Shown here piece by piece: positions 11,765 through 23,278 of a DNA stretch of 64,000 bases. Made by a program: the position numbers and the translations under genes. The notes under the pieces were generated by a model. The model saw nothing but the letters and a program-made list of their open reading frames with translations. It did no database searches and was not told the DNA's origin. The stretch comes from Aphrocallistes beatrix (taxonomy: Eukaryota > Porifera > Hexactinellida > Sceptrulophora > Aphrocallistidae), in contig OY725489.1 in the NCBI GenBank assembly GCA_963281255.1, forward strand, positions 4,588,001 to 4,652,000, written 5' to 3'. Positions within the stretch are counted from its first letter, which is position 1. Each line of letters begins with the position of its first letter.

Positions 11765-12641
11765 ATGGACTACTCTACTATGAAAGCCTACAAAGTTACC
11801 TATACTACGTAATACTATATCAACTTTGACTAGCGTTAAAACTTAAAACTAAAGAATACAACTTCGAGATTGTGGTGCTAAAAATAGAAAATGTATAGTC
11901 ATCATTTCCGATCATTAGACTATAAAGGAAGATATTTAGAGAGAAAAATTTGGATTTTTTTGTAAAAATTAATAATGAGCGCCCTTGACTAGCGTTAATT
12001 TTTTTAGTGTTGATTTGAATCGCAGAGTTATCTGAAAAAAGATTTTTTTGAAAAGAAATTGGTCATTTTACAAGGAATAAATCAGACACACTATGCATAC
12101 AACCCGTTAGAAACTTTTCAAATTCTTTCATAAAAGGGTGTTCTATCTAATGAACAGTCATTTTTTGAAATTTTGAAAATTGAAAAAAATCACACTAAAA
12201 CACACATTTTTTTAGTAATTTTCTCACTATTTTTTTCATAAGTCTCTTTTTATTTGTAATATCAAAAATATGTCTGTTCATTATGTTCTTCTCTTCGAGA
12301 TCTATCAAAAACCGTTGTTTTCGCTTCTATGTTTAATTTAGAAAAGTTTATCACATTTATAAGTGCTGAAAAAAAAGTCTGAGAAAATAGGTTTTAAAAT
12401 TTATCCTCACTATTTGAACTTGATTAATAGTTGATAGGTGACATTCAAGTACTTATTTGGAATACACTGCACAAATGTTATGGAATACTTCAAAACTGAT
12501 AACTTCGAAACAAAATATGTACCGTTTCTACATGACTTGCTTCATCAGCAGGGAGCAGGCACCCTGGACGGCACAACAATTACAAAACATACAAAACAAC
12601 ACAACCTAGATAAACCTACATACCTATCGTAACTGATGTAC
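11765..12641. repeat. AT-rich dispersed repeat, inverted relative at 46430-46920
   Basis: Segments such as GATCTATCAAAAACCG near 12300 and TTATCTGAAAAAAG near 12030 recur in reverse orientation at 46430-46920 (CGGTTTCTGATAGATC and CAGATAACTC). No terminal repeats are clear here and no gene is seen. Confidence 0.45.
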
Positions 12642-12983
12642 CTAAACTACATTTCTAGGGCGTCCCCGAAAATCAGGCACTCCGTGCTCGAAGCACCAGC
12701 CATGAGCTTTCATGGTCCGGATATGTCGCTCTATTTTGCGGGGAGCATGCCTCACTGTATAGTACACATAAATTGTATGAAGTTCGACATCCTTCAGGAA
12801 CTTGGGTTTAGTAAACTGCACCGCAGCTCTAGTATACTTCGAGGGGAAGTAAGGGTGATCTGAAGGCATACCCAATCGGCAAAAGTATGCCACATCATCA
12901 TATTGATAAATAGGTGTCACTTGCGTACTTCCCTCGTAATAGATGATGGTGAAGTTTTTCCCTCTCTTGGGTTTAGGTGCCAT
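12642..12983 (-). CDS. Orphan intact reading frame, 113 aa
   Basis: A clean ATG-to-TAG frame with codon use and GC content above its surroundings. The start is MAPKPKRGKNFTIIYYEG, a basic N-terminus followed by hydrophobic strands. Further on come QYDDVAYFCRLGMPSDHPYF, a Lys/Pro-rich stretch, LHTIYVYYTVRHAPRKIERH and a C-terminus GVPDFRGRPRNVV. There is no signal peptide, membrane segment or known motif. Absence of breaks is unusual in this window, where most coding relics are frameshifted. It could be a single-exon host gene, a retained viral or transposon gene, or one exon of a longer gene. I do not recognise the family. Confidence 0.5.
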   Translation of the reverse strand: MAPKPKRGKNFTIIYYEGSTQVTPIYQYDDVAYFCRLGMPSDHPYFPSKYTRAAVQFTKPKFLKDVELHTIYVYYTVRHAPRKIERHIRTMKAHGWCFEHGVPDFRGRPRNVV

Positions 12984-14608
12984 GAAGAATGAAAAAGAAA
13001 TACGATAAATTGTAAATAGTAGATGAATGAATAATAACTCATATTTATACTAATTGAATTTCGGATGAGCTTAAATAAAGTTTCGTGGATTTTGCACGTG
13101 GGGAGTCTCTAAGTTATCATTATTTTATGCATTTTAAGAATATTCATTCCAATGAATAGATTCATTGGAATTGGAATTTATAGAACACAATCTTATGAAT
13201 CTAACTTTCATTATTCAGGGATGATATTCCTATTTGAAGGCGCAAAACGTTTTTCAAGTTTATCCAAGTATTTTTATTTTATTCCTATGGGGATTCTAAA
13301 TATTACTATTTGTTCATCCTCCAAATATCTAGTTATAAATTGAGCCATAGCATTCTATACACTAAGGCAATGGTGCCGATTAGTGGACTTGGACTAGGGA
13401 TTGGTTAGATCAGTCAAATTTGATTTCCTAAAAATGGTTCGATTATGCTGGTATATAGCTTCGGACATTGCATACTGATCGTTTTCATGAATTCTATATC
13501 GATTTACATCGAAAAGGTTTGAGGATATAACTGTAGAAAATTTGTGGTTGAACTAATTTAAACCAACCACATTAATTTTATACATGAACATACTATGTAC
13601 TTATTTGTATTGTTTTAAAGTCAACCACATTAATTATATATTTATTTACTACCTTGTTGTAAAATCTATAAATCACTGTCTTTTCATATGCACAAATCAA
13701 ACTCAATCTAAAACACTCCTGACTGCTCATACGTATCAAATTATTATTACACTTTCGAATGACAATGTCATGACCAGGCTGCAAGTCTAATTATAGAAGT
13801 CAAGCAGAATCTACCTCTGAAAATCTGAAACTGAGGAATGGTTTAGAGCAATTCCACACCCACGGAAGGACTGCAAACACGCAAATGATAGTAAGTTTCT
13901 AGAATTATGTTTCATTTACTGATTGTCAGATTTACACATCTACTCACCGTTTAGCTATGTGTACATCATTTCAACCCAGATGACATCGAGATTTTAGAGA
14001 ACCATTACCTACAATGACGGGCTTCGCACTGTTACAGATCTTCTTTTTATATTAAATTTAATCGACCTACGGAACGGATGAATAGCTCATGTGTAGCAAC
14101 TCTTTATTTTTATTAAGATAGTTATTTCAGAAACCGGACCTTTCATGACCGATCCATGTCAATTAACGACGAATTATATATTAAAGCATTTGAAAATAAA
14201 AACGTCACAATTCCGACCTCACAAATGTCTATAAATGACACTCGCCTAGTTGAGATCATCCTCAATGAGGTTGAAAAGTATTTACTAATATTTCAACTTA
14301 ATAGCTTTTAAACTGATGTTCTATTCAAAATCATCCAAAATTTGTTATCCATCACCTCGAGGTGCAATTAATTAAGCTTATTGACTCATCAGACCTAGAC
14401 ATGAAATACATTTTAACAGTGAATCTTTGAATATTTCATTCCACTGTTTTCGGCGCCATCGACAGTCCGTTTGATCCCCACAACTGTATTTTTAACCATT
14501 GTTCGTCCAATTCCGTTAGGGTCTAGCTCCGTGGTTGATATATTTCCAATTATAACTAAAACAATGAGTGATATCGCGAGTTGATATATATTTGTTAATG
14601 CTCTACAG
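12984..14608. other. AT-rich stretch with one P-element end, no gene seen
   Basis: Unique-looking sequence. A short direct repeat, AACCACATTAATT, occurs near 13566 and 13625. The only mobile trace is the terminal repeat at 13345-13407, listed separately. Confidence 0.5.
13345..13407 (+). mobile_element. Solo P-element terminal repeat
   Basis: CCATAGCATTCTATACACTA followed by AGGCAATGG and AGGGATTGGTTAG matches the terminal inverted repeat of the element at 41395-43704. The matching other end is not seen nearby, so this is a truncated copy. Confidence 0.6.
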
Positions 14609-14671
14609 CAGTGGTTCTGAACTTTTTCAGTCAGTATACCCTTGGAGTCAACATGAGGCTTCACGTACCCC
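14609..14671 (+). mobile_element. hAT MITE left end fragment
   Basis: CAGTGGTTCTGAACTTTTTC followed by ...TACCC is a classic hAT-type terminus, similar to the intact MITE at 38436. It is cut off by the TTAA element at 14672; the other half is not found beyond 16309. Confidence 0.55.
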
Positions 14672-16309
14672 TTAAGGATACCGCCCTCGAAAAAACTTGC
14701 CTGGGGTAAAAAAAAACGGGAAAATTTTTTATTTCTAATTTAATTGTATTACTGAGCGGTCTACCACCTGATAGCATTAGTTGGACGGTATTTATTTTGA
14801 TTTTTATGAGTTAACCCCCTAAGTTCATCTAATATAATGCTCGGGAAATCGTAAGTTTGATCTCAGATATTTAGCGACGATCAATGGGTCAGAAATAAAA
14901 TTCTGATCGTTTCAAGAAAAATTTGTTCGGATCCGACCATTTGTTCTTGAGATATCGCTTATTATAAGTAAAGTTCGGGCATAATATCCCTCTAAGGTCC
15001 CGAATGAGGCCGAGGTCATATCTTAAAAACTATTGTAGATATATAATATATTATATGCTTAAGGCTGGTGTTTCCTTCCAGAACTAACTTTTAAAGTTTT
15101 CATTATTTTCTCCTGAAATTTTTTGTGGAAACTATTCTCGATGAGATATCTGCAAAATACACTTTTCGGAAGCCCAAGAAGTAAGAGATCTTTTTTTTTC
15201 CAAAATGACTCAATTTATAGAGGACATTCATGGAAACTTCAATGCCTTATGCCTCTTTTACTCAATTATTCTTGCACAAAATGGTTGAATAAAGAAAATA
15301 ATAGAAATAGAATTTTCAAATTTAACCCAAATAATTTTTCTTTCAAATTTTTATACAAAATTTAGAGGCTGATTTTCGTAAGGAAAATTGATGACGTAGC
15401 ATTTTTCGAAAATCCTAACTTCGAAACTAAAAGTCGTAGACTTTCGCTCTAACTTCCTAATATACATTTTGGAACCTTTTTATTCATTCTGAACTGATAG
15501 ATTATACTTCGCAGTGCCAGGAATATGAATTATTTTTTACAATTATCTCAAAATATTCGGCGTTAAGGGGCCTCAAGGAAATTTGTGGATTTTCAGGGTA
15601 CTTTTGCTATTTTTTGTAAATATTTGGTTTTAATATACCTAAATCAGTAGTATGTATGAATGCGAATAATTGTCTGTGAATGCTTTTGTTCATTATTAAT
15701 AACTCATTTTACATTCTTCTTAACACCTAAACTTAAAATCTCTATATCTCGGGACTTTAAAATTTCAAAATTGACCGTCTTTACGGAATTATTTCTCAAA
15801 TTTGGTTTGAGATAGAAATTTGAAAATTTCAAGAGTTGTTCCATATCATTAGGCGATGAACGAAGGACCACCATTTTTTTAGATATTCTAACTCGGTGAT
15901 TTTATTCCTGATTTCCCCAAAAACAGACATTTTTCGCCCTTTTTGGGCCCTTTTTTTTCGGACACCGCTAAAATTTACAATTTTTGTCATTTTAACTTTC
16001 TTCTGGTCCTATGAATTTGCAAATATGGTAGACTATGATTCAATTTTGAAAGCATTTGATTCCTTGGTATGTCCTAAACAATTCCTTGAGTGCCCAAATT
16101 TCTACCATTAAGATGTGCTAGCGGAAAACTAAAAAAACAGACTTTGAGACACTGTATCTCAAAAACTAGAAGTGAGAATCAAAAACGGTTTGGAATCTGC
16201 CAGTATTTCTTGATGGAGATACCTCCCCACGCTTAACATCTCTTATAGCTCTACTTTCATCGTATGCTGTAAGCCAAATCATATATTTTTTCGAGGGCGG
16301 TATCCTTAA
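14672..16309. mobile_element. TTAA-target element, GGATACCGCCC family, copy T1
   Basis: TTAAGGATACCGCCCTCGAA at 14672 and the inverted TTCGAGGGCGGTATCCTTAA ending at 16309 form terminal repeats within TTAA duplications. TTAA target sites are typical of Kolobok and piggyBac. No transposase frame is visible in the 1.6 kb interior. A second TTAA family (TTAAGGCTGGTGTTTCC at 15059) is embedded in it. Relatives: 24463-25010 and 49813-51833. Confidence 0.75.
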
Positions 16310-16319
16310 AGAGATTTCT

Positions 16320-17084
16320 AAGTATACGGCTATCTCAACGGGAAGTATTTACCGCATTCTGAAGGAAAATCTCGGAGGAAGTTTGCGCTCGGTGGGTGCC
16401 GTATTTGCTGCCAGAGGCCCAGATGATTCAGAGGGTAGAATGTTGTGAAAATCTTCTACATTACGAAAGATTTGATCCAAAGCGACTCGATGAGATAGTA
16501 ATTATAGATAAAACTTGGATTTACTATTCACAACCTAAATCCAAGGAAAAATCTAAGTGTTGGCTGCATCCGGACGAACCCCGACCTAAAAAACCGCGTC
16601 CAGATTTCCGTGCCAAGAAGGTAATGTACGCAATTGCATTTGACGCCTACGGCCCAGTTGCTCAAGTTTGCGTTCCGAAAGGCCAGAATGTTACTGGAGA
16701 TTTTTATTGCACTCGTGTGCTCGCAGAAGTCAGTAAACACTACGCAGACCGTCGGCCGAGAACTGGTCCTCGTAGAATAAAACTTCTACATTACAATGCC
16801 AGTAGCCATAAAAGTTGCCGCATACATCGAGGATATAGGGATGAAAACACTGAATCACCCTCCCTATTCCCCTGACCTAAGTCAATGTGACTTCTGGTTG
16901 TTTTCAAAGCTGAAAAGTCATCTCTCTGCCAAGGAGTTCACTAGTCGAATTGAGATCGGATTCGACATTCATTAAGTACCTGAAATCGATCCCACAGACG
17001 GAGTATAAAAAGACATTCCCCTGCTGGGTAGACCGTCTAAATTAGTGTTTTCGCGTCAAGGGAGACTATTTCGAGAATATGTAA
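16320..17084 (+). pseudogene. mariner transposase relic
   Basis: Mariner DDE transposase of the SETMAR-like type. A helix-turn-helix end (ISTGSIYRILKENLG, 16330-16375) is followed by a frame change into the WVPYLLPEAQMIQRVECC segment. The catalytic domain then runs on: IIDKTWIYYSQP (first Asp), SKCWLHPDEPRPKKPRPDF, PKGQNVTGDFYC, LLHYNASSHKS, another frame change, PPYSPDLSQCDFWLFSKLKS (third Asp) and GDYFENM with stop at 17082-17084. The normal LLHDNA motif reads LLHYNA, so the second catalytic Asp is replaced by Tyr. The N-terminal third and the terminal inverted repeats are not seen. Dead copy. Confidence 0.85.
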
Positions 17085-17159
17085 TTAAATAACACATCAG
17101 TCGTTGCTTAATATCAAATTGGTGGGGGGTGATCAGTACTTTTGAAATGACCTAAGTAA

Positions 17160-17705
17160 AACTGGCTCTGTTGAAATTGAGCTGATGAATTTAGGAGCTG
17201 CATTAGCTGTATTAAGATTCAATGATGGATGGCAAGGATATCTCGAGATCTTTAGGGAATTATGTATTGTGCCGAAACATCAATTTATATCACTGCTTGA
17301 TGAAAAAGATAGGAAGAGGCTGTCATTCCATTACAGTTGCAAAAGAGTCAGTGAAAGAGCATAGATGGGGACTTAAACGTGGGGTAATTAAGAAAGAGAC
17401 CCGGAACTGGTTACAAAACTGGTGCATATTTTGCTGTAACAGATTTTATTCCGCAACAACCTACTGAAGAGAAGAGTGACAATATTGATGATACTGATGA
17501 AGGCGAAGCCCTCTGTCAGATCTGTAATGGAAGCCAAATGACGTGTTATTGGAAAGAAGAATTCGAATACTGATGATGAGTGGCTGCAATGTGATATTTG
17601 CAAAGACTTGTCACATATATTCTGTCTCTGAAATAGCCGATACCTTTTAGAAGTCCCAAAGAAAGACGATTTATGGTTCTGCACTGGTTGCAACCGAAGT
17701 TAGAA
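17160..17705 (+). pseudogene. PHD-finger Mutator-like transposase, copy 3 (C-terminal relic)
   Basis: GAALAVLRFNDGWQGYLEIF near 17190-17250 aligns with the post-catalytic segment TAIAITIFNEGELVLYKLLS of the gene at 4262-6828. It continues with LCIVPKHQFISLLDEKDRKR. After several stops and shifts comes a PHD-like remnant: CQICNG near 17520 and WLQCDICKDLSHI near 17581-17620. Everything N-terminal of this is absent. It lies just downstream of the mariner relic on the same strand. Confidence 0.6.
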
Positions 17706-17988
17706 AAGGCGGTGGAAACTTGAATATAGATGAAATAGGTAAAGATCAATTTTATTTTCAATCTGCATTAGTTCTCTTTCTTCTGTTAAAAAAATATATA
17801 AAAAAGCGAAAAAAACGAAAAAAATATATATATTTACAAAAAGTGTTGTGAAAACAAAATGAAGCAACAATGATTGGTCTGGTAGCCATAATACTAAATT
17901 AATAGGATATTCTTTGTGTTGAATAACTCCATTTAATTTAGGACTTCTTACCATTTTTCCGACAAGATATTAAAAATTAATATATTAG

Positions 17989-18455
17989 CAAGCGCGCTTC
18001 GCTTGCTTGTACTGCGCGGCTGACGGAGAGTGTCTGCCAGAGGCGCGGTGCGGGGCGCCTGGGATCATATTGATTAATTTTAATGGAGATATCTCTAAAT
18101 ACGTCTGTGTCTAACTATTATGATCGATATATGCAAAATCACCGAATTTTTCAATTTTCAATTTTTTTGATGTGTAATGATGACGTCATCACAGAATGAT
18201 GAGTCATCATTTTTGGATGATAGCTACATCATATGTGAGATGTATTAATATGCACATTCTATTTAAATTTCAGAGTTATGGTCAAAAAACTGATATTTCT
18301 AATCATAAAAAGGTGATAAATGGCGTCATAATTCCATGATGAGTAGACATTTTGCTCTGAACTCAGAACTGACTCCCACATGTCAAAATCAGCATTCTAC
18401 GCCTGGCAGTTTCTTCAATCAATTCGTTAGAGATATATACACACACATACACATA
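17989..18455 (-). mobile_element. Helitron-like copy 4, 5' end lost
   Basis: CAAGCGCGCTTCGCTTGCTT opens at 17989, then the usual body with TGACGTCAT, ending in TTCTTCAATCAATTCGTTAG and a CA/TA repeat. The terminal TCCTTACTATTAAAAC sequence is missing, and the flanking base on the 3' side is C rather than T. Confidence 0.65.
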
Positions 18456-18956
18456 TGTTTTATATTACACAGGTTCATTATTTGCGATCCTGATGTCTAA
18501 ATCTATGAATATATTTTTAGATGAGTCGTCACAATATCAGAGGAGTAGCGGCAGATGTCCAATGTTTAATTTGTTTTGTGAATACTTCGTGTCCGTCTGT
18601 GCTCCCCACCGGACGCCTATATCTTATCCAGTGGCTGCGCGAGCGTAAGGCCAGGTGGGGTCACACTCAGATTCCAAAATAACATACAATGACAAATGTA
18701 CAAAAATCTACAGCCATCATCCCCTTTTGGCTTCCGAGCGAAAAATATCCAAAATCCCCCGTAAAAAGACAACAGTTATCAATAAATAATTCAATATGTG
18801 CCCTACCAGTGGTGCCGAACTAGCGCCGCCCCTGCCTTATACTGCTTCGCATATTTAATTAATTACATACTTGTACACACACACGATTTTTACTGTAAAG
18901 GTGTCTAAATACTATAAATAGAGATATGATAAAATAGATATTCATGATGGCGATTC

Positions 18957-19018
18957 AGAGGGAGAGGGAGGGGTTCGGTGGCGGAGGGAGGAGAGGGAGC
19001 AGAGGAGAGTGGAGAGGC
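18957..19018 (+). repeat. Purine-rich GGGAG tract
   Basis: Repeated GGGAGGGAGGGG-like and GGAGAGG units, almost free of pyrimidines on this strand. Closely spaced runs of three or more G could allow G-quadruplex or triplex formation. Confidence 0.5.
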
Positions 19019-19842
19019 ATTGTTATTCCCTCGCCTCTTAGAGGTAATTGTACTTTAACCAGAATATCGCTAGACTACTTTTCATCTGCCTCATCCCTGT
19101 AAGTTTTAACTCTAGAAAAGTTACTGTTAATACGTATTAACTTAATCCTAATTCAAGAAATATTATTTACTTGAACCGTACTCATATTATCTCTATCATA
19201 ACGACTATTTACTCTTGGACCTCGTTAATGCTAACACCAGGGAGGGTCGAATTTGTTTGTATTACCGGACTTAGTTTTAATCGAGGTGATTTACATATAT
19301 ATATTTTCCTCCATAGGAGATAAAATCTCTTTCGTATCAACGAGGTTCCATTGTATATATAGTCGGGTCAAAATAGGAAGCAAATTATCCTAACCCCAAA
19401 ATAATTGCAAGAAATTGTTTTATTGCATTTTCCGTAGTATCATGTCTTAAGAGTGACATACTAAAAGTTTACCGAAATCGGACTATCCGAAAGTGGATTG
19501 GTACGACACCGTCGTTGACCCCGGACTATACAAATTGCCGGTTTTGAAAAAGGATATTTAAACTTTCAAATGATTGCAGATCATTTTTATTGTCATATTC
19601 GTGCTCAGCATCAAATTTCTGGCAATTTGATATATATATTGACTATATTCTGGGCAAATATTTTCTGATCCTCCCTAGCAACGGCCTGGAATGCGAAAAT
19701 TCCTAAATGTTAGTTTTAAAATATTATTACTTACCACTGGTGGCATAAGTGTATTTTTAATGGGAAGAAACTCATAAATTTGACTCTTTTAACACCTATG
19801 AAATTTAAAAATTGAAAATTAGATGGGAGATAGATTTTTGAA

Positions 19843-20052
19843 TACACTCGACTCCGCTTAATAGGACCACATCTGTGAGAGGACATTTTGGTCCGATTAA
19901 GCAGAGAATCCTATTCAAAATATATAGACATACGTGTCTATATTTTCCATTAGCTTATATGTATGTGTGATAAATAATCCGGTCCTGACAAAAGTGGTCT
20001 GATTAAGCTGTCGGTCCGATTAACCTGTAGTCCTCTTAATGCTTCCGTATAC
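19843..20052. mobile_element. MITE candidate with CTTAATAGGACYAC ends
   Basis: Left TACACTCGACTCCGCTTAAT and right (inverted) TATACGGAAGCATTAAGAGG followed by ACTAC are imperfect terminal repeats, with further GGTCCGATTAAGC copies inside. TA lies next to both ends. It resembles the other TA-target MITEs of the window in style. Confidence 0.5.
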
Positions 20053-20308
20053 ATCCATTGTATTACGTATGAATGGAAAAATGGTTTGTGCTCAATTATT
20101 ATCATAAACTGTGATATGTCAACTCGGGTATATCAAAATAGTTAAAATGAGCGTCTAACATCAGTGACACCACTATTTGAACCCGATTTATTTTTTAAAA
20201 TTCAAAATCTCCGTTGCTATAGGTAATAATACTTCAACTTTCCTCGAATTTGACTATTTGGTATCTTAAGAAACTTCATTTGACATCGAATATCTCTTAA
20301 TTGATATA

Positions 20309-20731
20309 CAGTCGAACCTGCTTTAACGGCCACTCTATATAACGGTCACCTGTCTATAGCGGTCACCAATGAACAGTCCCGTCCGAAATTCCATAATATT
20401 GAACCTGTGTATAGCGGTCACCTGCTCAACGCGGCCAACGGCCACCCGTTTGTAGTCCCTTACTGATCCTAAAACTGTGTATAACGGCCATCACCTGGCT
20501 ATAACGGTCATCACCTTTTCACCTTTTATGTGTTTATTACAGGAACTGTTACGAACGATGAACAAGTTTCATATAATTACTTCAAGTAATGGATTTCTAA
20601 AAACTTATATTTATTGCACTACGTCGATACCTTTTGGGGATTAAGACAATCACCTGTATATAACGGCCACCTGTGTATAACGGCCAATTTTGTCCAGTCC
20701 CTTGGGTGGCCGTTATATACAGGTTCCACTG
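20309..20731. mobile_element. pogo-like MITE, TATAACGGCCAC family
   Basis: CAGTCGAACCTGCTTTAACG and the inverted CGTTATATACAGGTTCCACTG lie between TA dinucleotides. Sub-repeats TATAACGG(C/T)CA fill the interior. It is inserted in the TA tract of the Helitron-like copy at 20732-21240. Confidence 0.75.
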
Positions 20732-21240
20732 TATATATATATATCTCTGTAACGAATTGATTGAAGAAACTGCCAGGTGTAGAAAGCTGATTTTTGGCAT
20801 GTGGGAGTCTTTTGGCTATGGCTCCAGTAAGTTCTGAGCTCAGAGCAAAATGTCGACTCATCATGGAATTATGACGTCATTGTCACATTTTTAAAAGTTA
20901 TGCAATACAGTTATTCGAGCATAACTCCGCCATTATGAGAGATAGAAGGCTGAAATTTTAATAGAATCTGTATACTAACACGTCTCACATATGATGCAAC
21001 TATCATCAAAAAATGATGACTGATCACTTTGTTATGCCGTCATCATTACTCCACAAAATTTTCAAAATTGATAAATTTGGTGATTTTTCGTGCGATATCG
21101 ATTATAACACTAGGACAGATGTATTTAGAGATGTTATCTCCCCTATAATTAACCAATGTGACCCCAGGCGACCGAAGGGAGCCTCCGACGGACACAAAGT
21201 GTCCGCCAGCCGCGCAGCGCAAGCAAGCGAAGCGCGCTTG
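20732..21240 (+). mobile_element. Helitron-like copy 5
   Basis: From the TA tract and TCTGTAACGAATTGATTGAA through the conserved body to AAGCAAGCGAAGCGCGCTTG at 21240, followed by T. The 5' TCCTTAC terminus is missing on the left, beyond the MITE. TGACGTCATTG is present near 20872. Confidence 0.75.
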
Positions 21241-21282
21241 TATATATATGAATATACAATAATCGAGTTTTAATAGTAAGGA
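21241..21282 (-). mobile_element. Helitron-like 5' terminus only
   Basis: AATCGAGTTTTAATAGTAAGGA, the reverse complement of the family's 5' end, terminates at 21282 and is flanked by T (A on the element strand). It lies tail-to-tail with copy 5 and has only a short TA tract, so the rest of this second element is missing. Confidence 0.55.
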
Positions 21283-21650
21283 TTTTTTTATAAAACTCAA
21301 ATGTTAAGAGTTAGTAATGAACATATGTTGTATATAGTGTTCAGTATGGATGACTCAACAACAGTATGTTAATTTATTATGCTGACGTCATCATGATGAC
21401 GCAGCAATGATGATAAATGTTTAATAATGCCAAAATCTTAAGAATTAGTAATAAACATAGGTCGTATAAAGTGTTCGGTATGTAAGACTCTACAAAATTG
21501 TGCTAAATGGATTATGCATACGTCATCATGATAAAAGGCCCCGGCTGGGAGTGTGCTTCCCCTATTCCAGGGATGACGAAACATATCTGCCTCACCATCC
21601 CTGGAATCGGGCAGCACAATCCCTTCCAGTCTGTGGGGGGCTTTTTCTTA
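21283..21650. mobile_element. Hairpin-capped element, partial (tandem unit plus hairpin B)
   Basis: Two ~130-bp repeats, each with TAAGAATTAGTAATAAACAT-type sequence and TGACGTCATCATGATGACG, lead into hairpin B at 21533-21647. The hairpin has arms GGCTGGGAGTGTGCTTCCCC and CCAGTCTGTGGGGGG. It matches the end of the complete copy at 52886-53758. The other cap is missing. Confidence 0.6.
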
Positions 21651-22289
21651 TATTCTCCCTGCGTTTTGCTTTTTTAATATTTATTTAGGTCTTGTTATTT
21701 GGAGATCATTCTCTAGCCTCATACGTACTATATTCAAAGCAAATTCAGTAATTACCTTCGATAACTCCGTTTAAAATTTCCACACATGAGGATTTCAATT
21801 ATTTGTGGAACGACTCACAAATCTGAGATGAATAGACAGACAAATCCTTTCCCTCAGATATCCAAGTTTTTGATATATTTTGTTCAATTTATTGACAAGT
21901 TCCTTATCAGTATCACATAGTTCAAATACTTGCACCACTAATACAGAAAAAGTGCTTATAATTTCGCTTTGTGGTAATAGAGGCAAAGCAATTTGCTTTT
22001 TCTACCAATCTGCATACGTATATTTATTGTCTTGTATAATTTTCCCAGGCCCAGCAGCTAAGAATTTGCTTGCTTTAAAAAAAATGTCGAGAATTTAATA
22101 CTTTTGAATTATCCAAATACTGTAACCATCACTATCAAGTTCCATGGTTATTTCAATTATATGAACAATAGTCCTATTAAATAGTTATAAATTTATGAAG
22201 AAATATTCTAGTTTAGTTAGATTTCATGCTTCAGCACTAAGTTTACTTGAGATTGAAATTGAAATTATTTAAAACAGTTTACGTCTCCA
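21651..22289. other. Unannotated AT-rich spacer
   Basis: No convincing coding segment or repeat is seen between the hairpin-capped element and the Harbinger relic. Confidence 0.5.
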
Positions 22290-23278
22290 AAGAGTTTTTG
22301 GAGATCAATTTAACCCAATGGAGGCATATTCTGACTTTTTCGCTAGATACAGAATAGATACAGGATAACGAAGTATAAGTTTGTAAACCTCTTGAACAAA
22401 ATTTCCATCAAACTTCATCGATCTACTGCTCGTTCCCACTCAATTGCTCCAACAACACAACTAGCTGTAGTCTGCAGTTCTTCTGGAACGTTTCAGACAG
22501 TTATCGCATCCGCACATGGAATCTCGCAAACGTCTGTATCGTAATGCGTAACTGCTGTGACTAAAGCATTAACCAGCATAGCTCCAGCATATGTCAATTT
22601 TCCGAATACATACAACTCGACAAAGGGTTATTCAAGAATATTTCTAAAAAAATACAAGTTTCCACTAGTTCTACGATGTATTGATGGCTCCCATGTTCCC
22701 ATCCTTGCGGCATCATTGAATGAGGATCTCTATGTTATCCGAAAGGGATTTCACTCTATAAACATCCAAGCAATTTGTGACCATGAATTACGCTTCATCA
22801 ATGCTGTTGTCAAATGGCCCGGCTGTACTCATGATGCTTTTATTTGGCGTCAATCAGGCATCAACCGGGAGATAACAAGTGGTGGGATTGAAACTGTCCA
22901 TGGGGGTTCTTAAGTGATAGTGCGTATGGCTTACGTCCTAATTTAATGACTCCTATAACTTCTCCAGGTACACCTGGGCAAAGAAGGTATAATCTGGCTT
23001 TCCTTAAAGTTGGTCAAACAATTGAGTGTACTTTCGGTATTTGGAAGTCGTTGGAGGTCCATGGATAAAACAGGAAGGACTCTCTGTTATAGTCCAGAAA
23101 AAGGTTGTAAAATAATCATGCTACTACGGTGCTGCATAACATGTGTATCGACCATGGCCTCCTGACCGAACTCGAAGCATCAATGGATGAACCCACTCCT
23201 GACATTGATTATCTGCAGGAACCTTCAGAAAACGGTATCTTAATGAGGGAAACTATAGTAACTGAATTTTTCCAGTAA
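22290..23278 (+). pseudogene. Harbinger (HARBI1-like) transposase relic
   Basis: PIF/Harbinger DDE nuclease. The N-terminal part (FFARYRIDTG near 22340) leads to a helix-turn-helix with SSGTFQTVIASAHGISQTSV and one in-frame stop near 22540. The catalytic domain at 22557-22913 shows LRCIDGSHVPI (first Asp), YVIRKGFHSINIQAICDHEL, and VVKWPGCTHDAFIWRQSG (second Asp). A shift near 22905 continues as DSAYGLRPNLMTPI, ECTFGIWKS (region of the third acidic residue) and VLHNMCIDHGLL, ending TEFFQ with stop near 23278. Several frameshifts make it inactive. No terminal repeats were identified. Confidence 0.85.

Larger units (their letters stand above)
18456..20308. other. Mostly unique sequence, no gene seen
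   Basis: A GC-richer patch at about 18566-18680 has no recognisable product. A purine tract and a small MITE are listed separately. The segment 19560-19710 resembles 46030-46180 (shared ATTTGATATATATATTG and CCCTAGCAACG), so a second dispersed AT-rich repeat family is present. Confidence 0.45.

Noticed and set aside
14672..16309. Kolobok or piggyBac transposase inside the TTAA elements
   Set aside because: No open segment with the corresponding DDE/DDD context was found in any of the three copies, so they are treated as non-autonomous.
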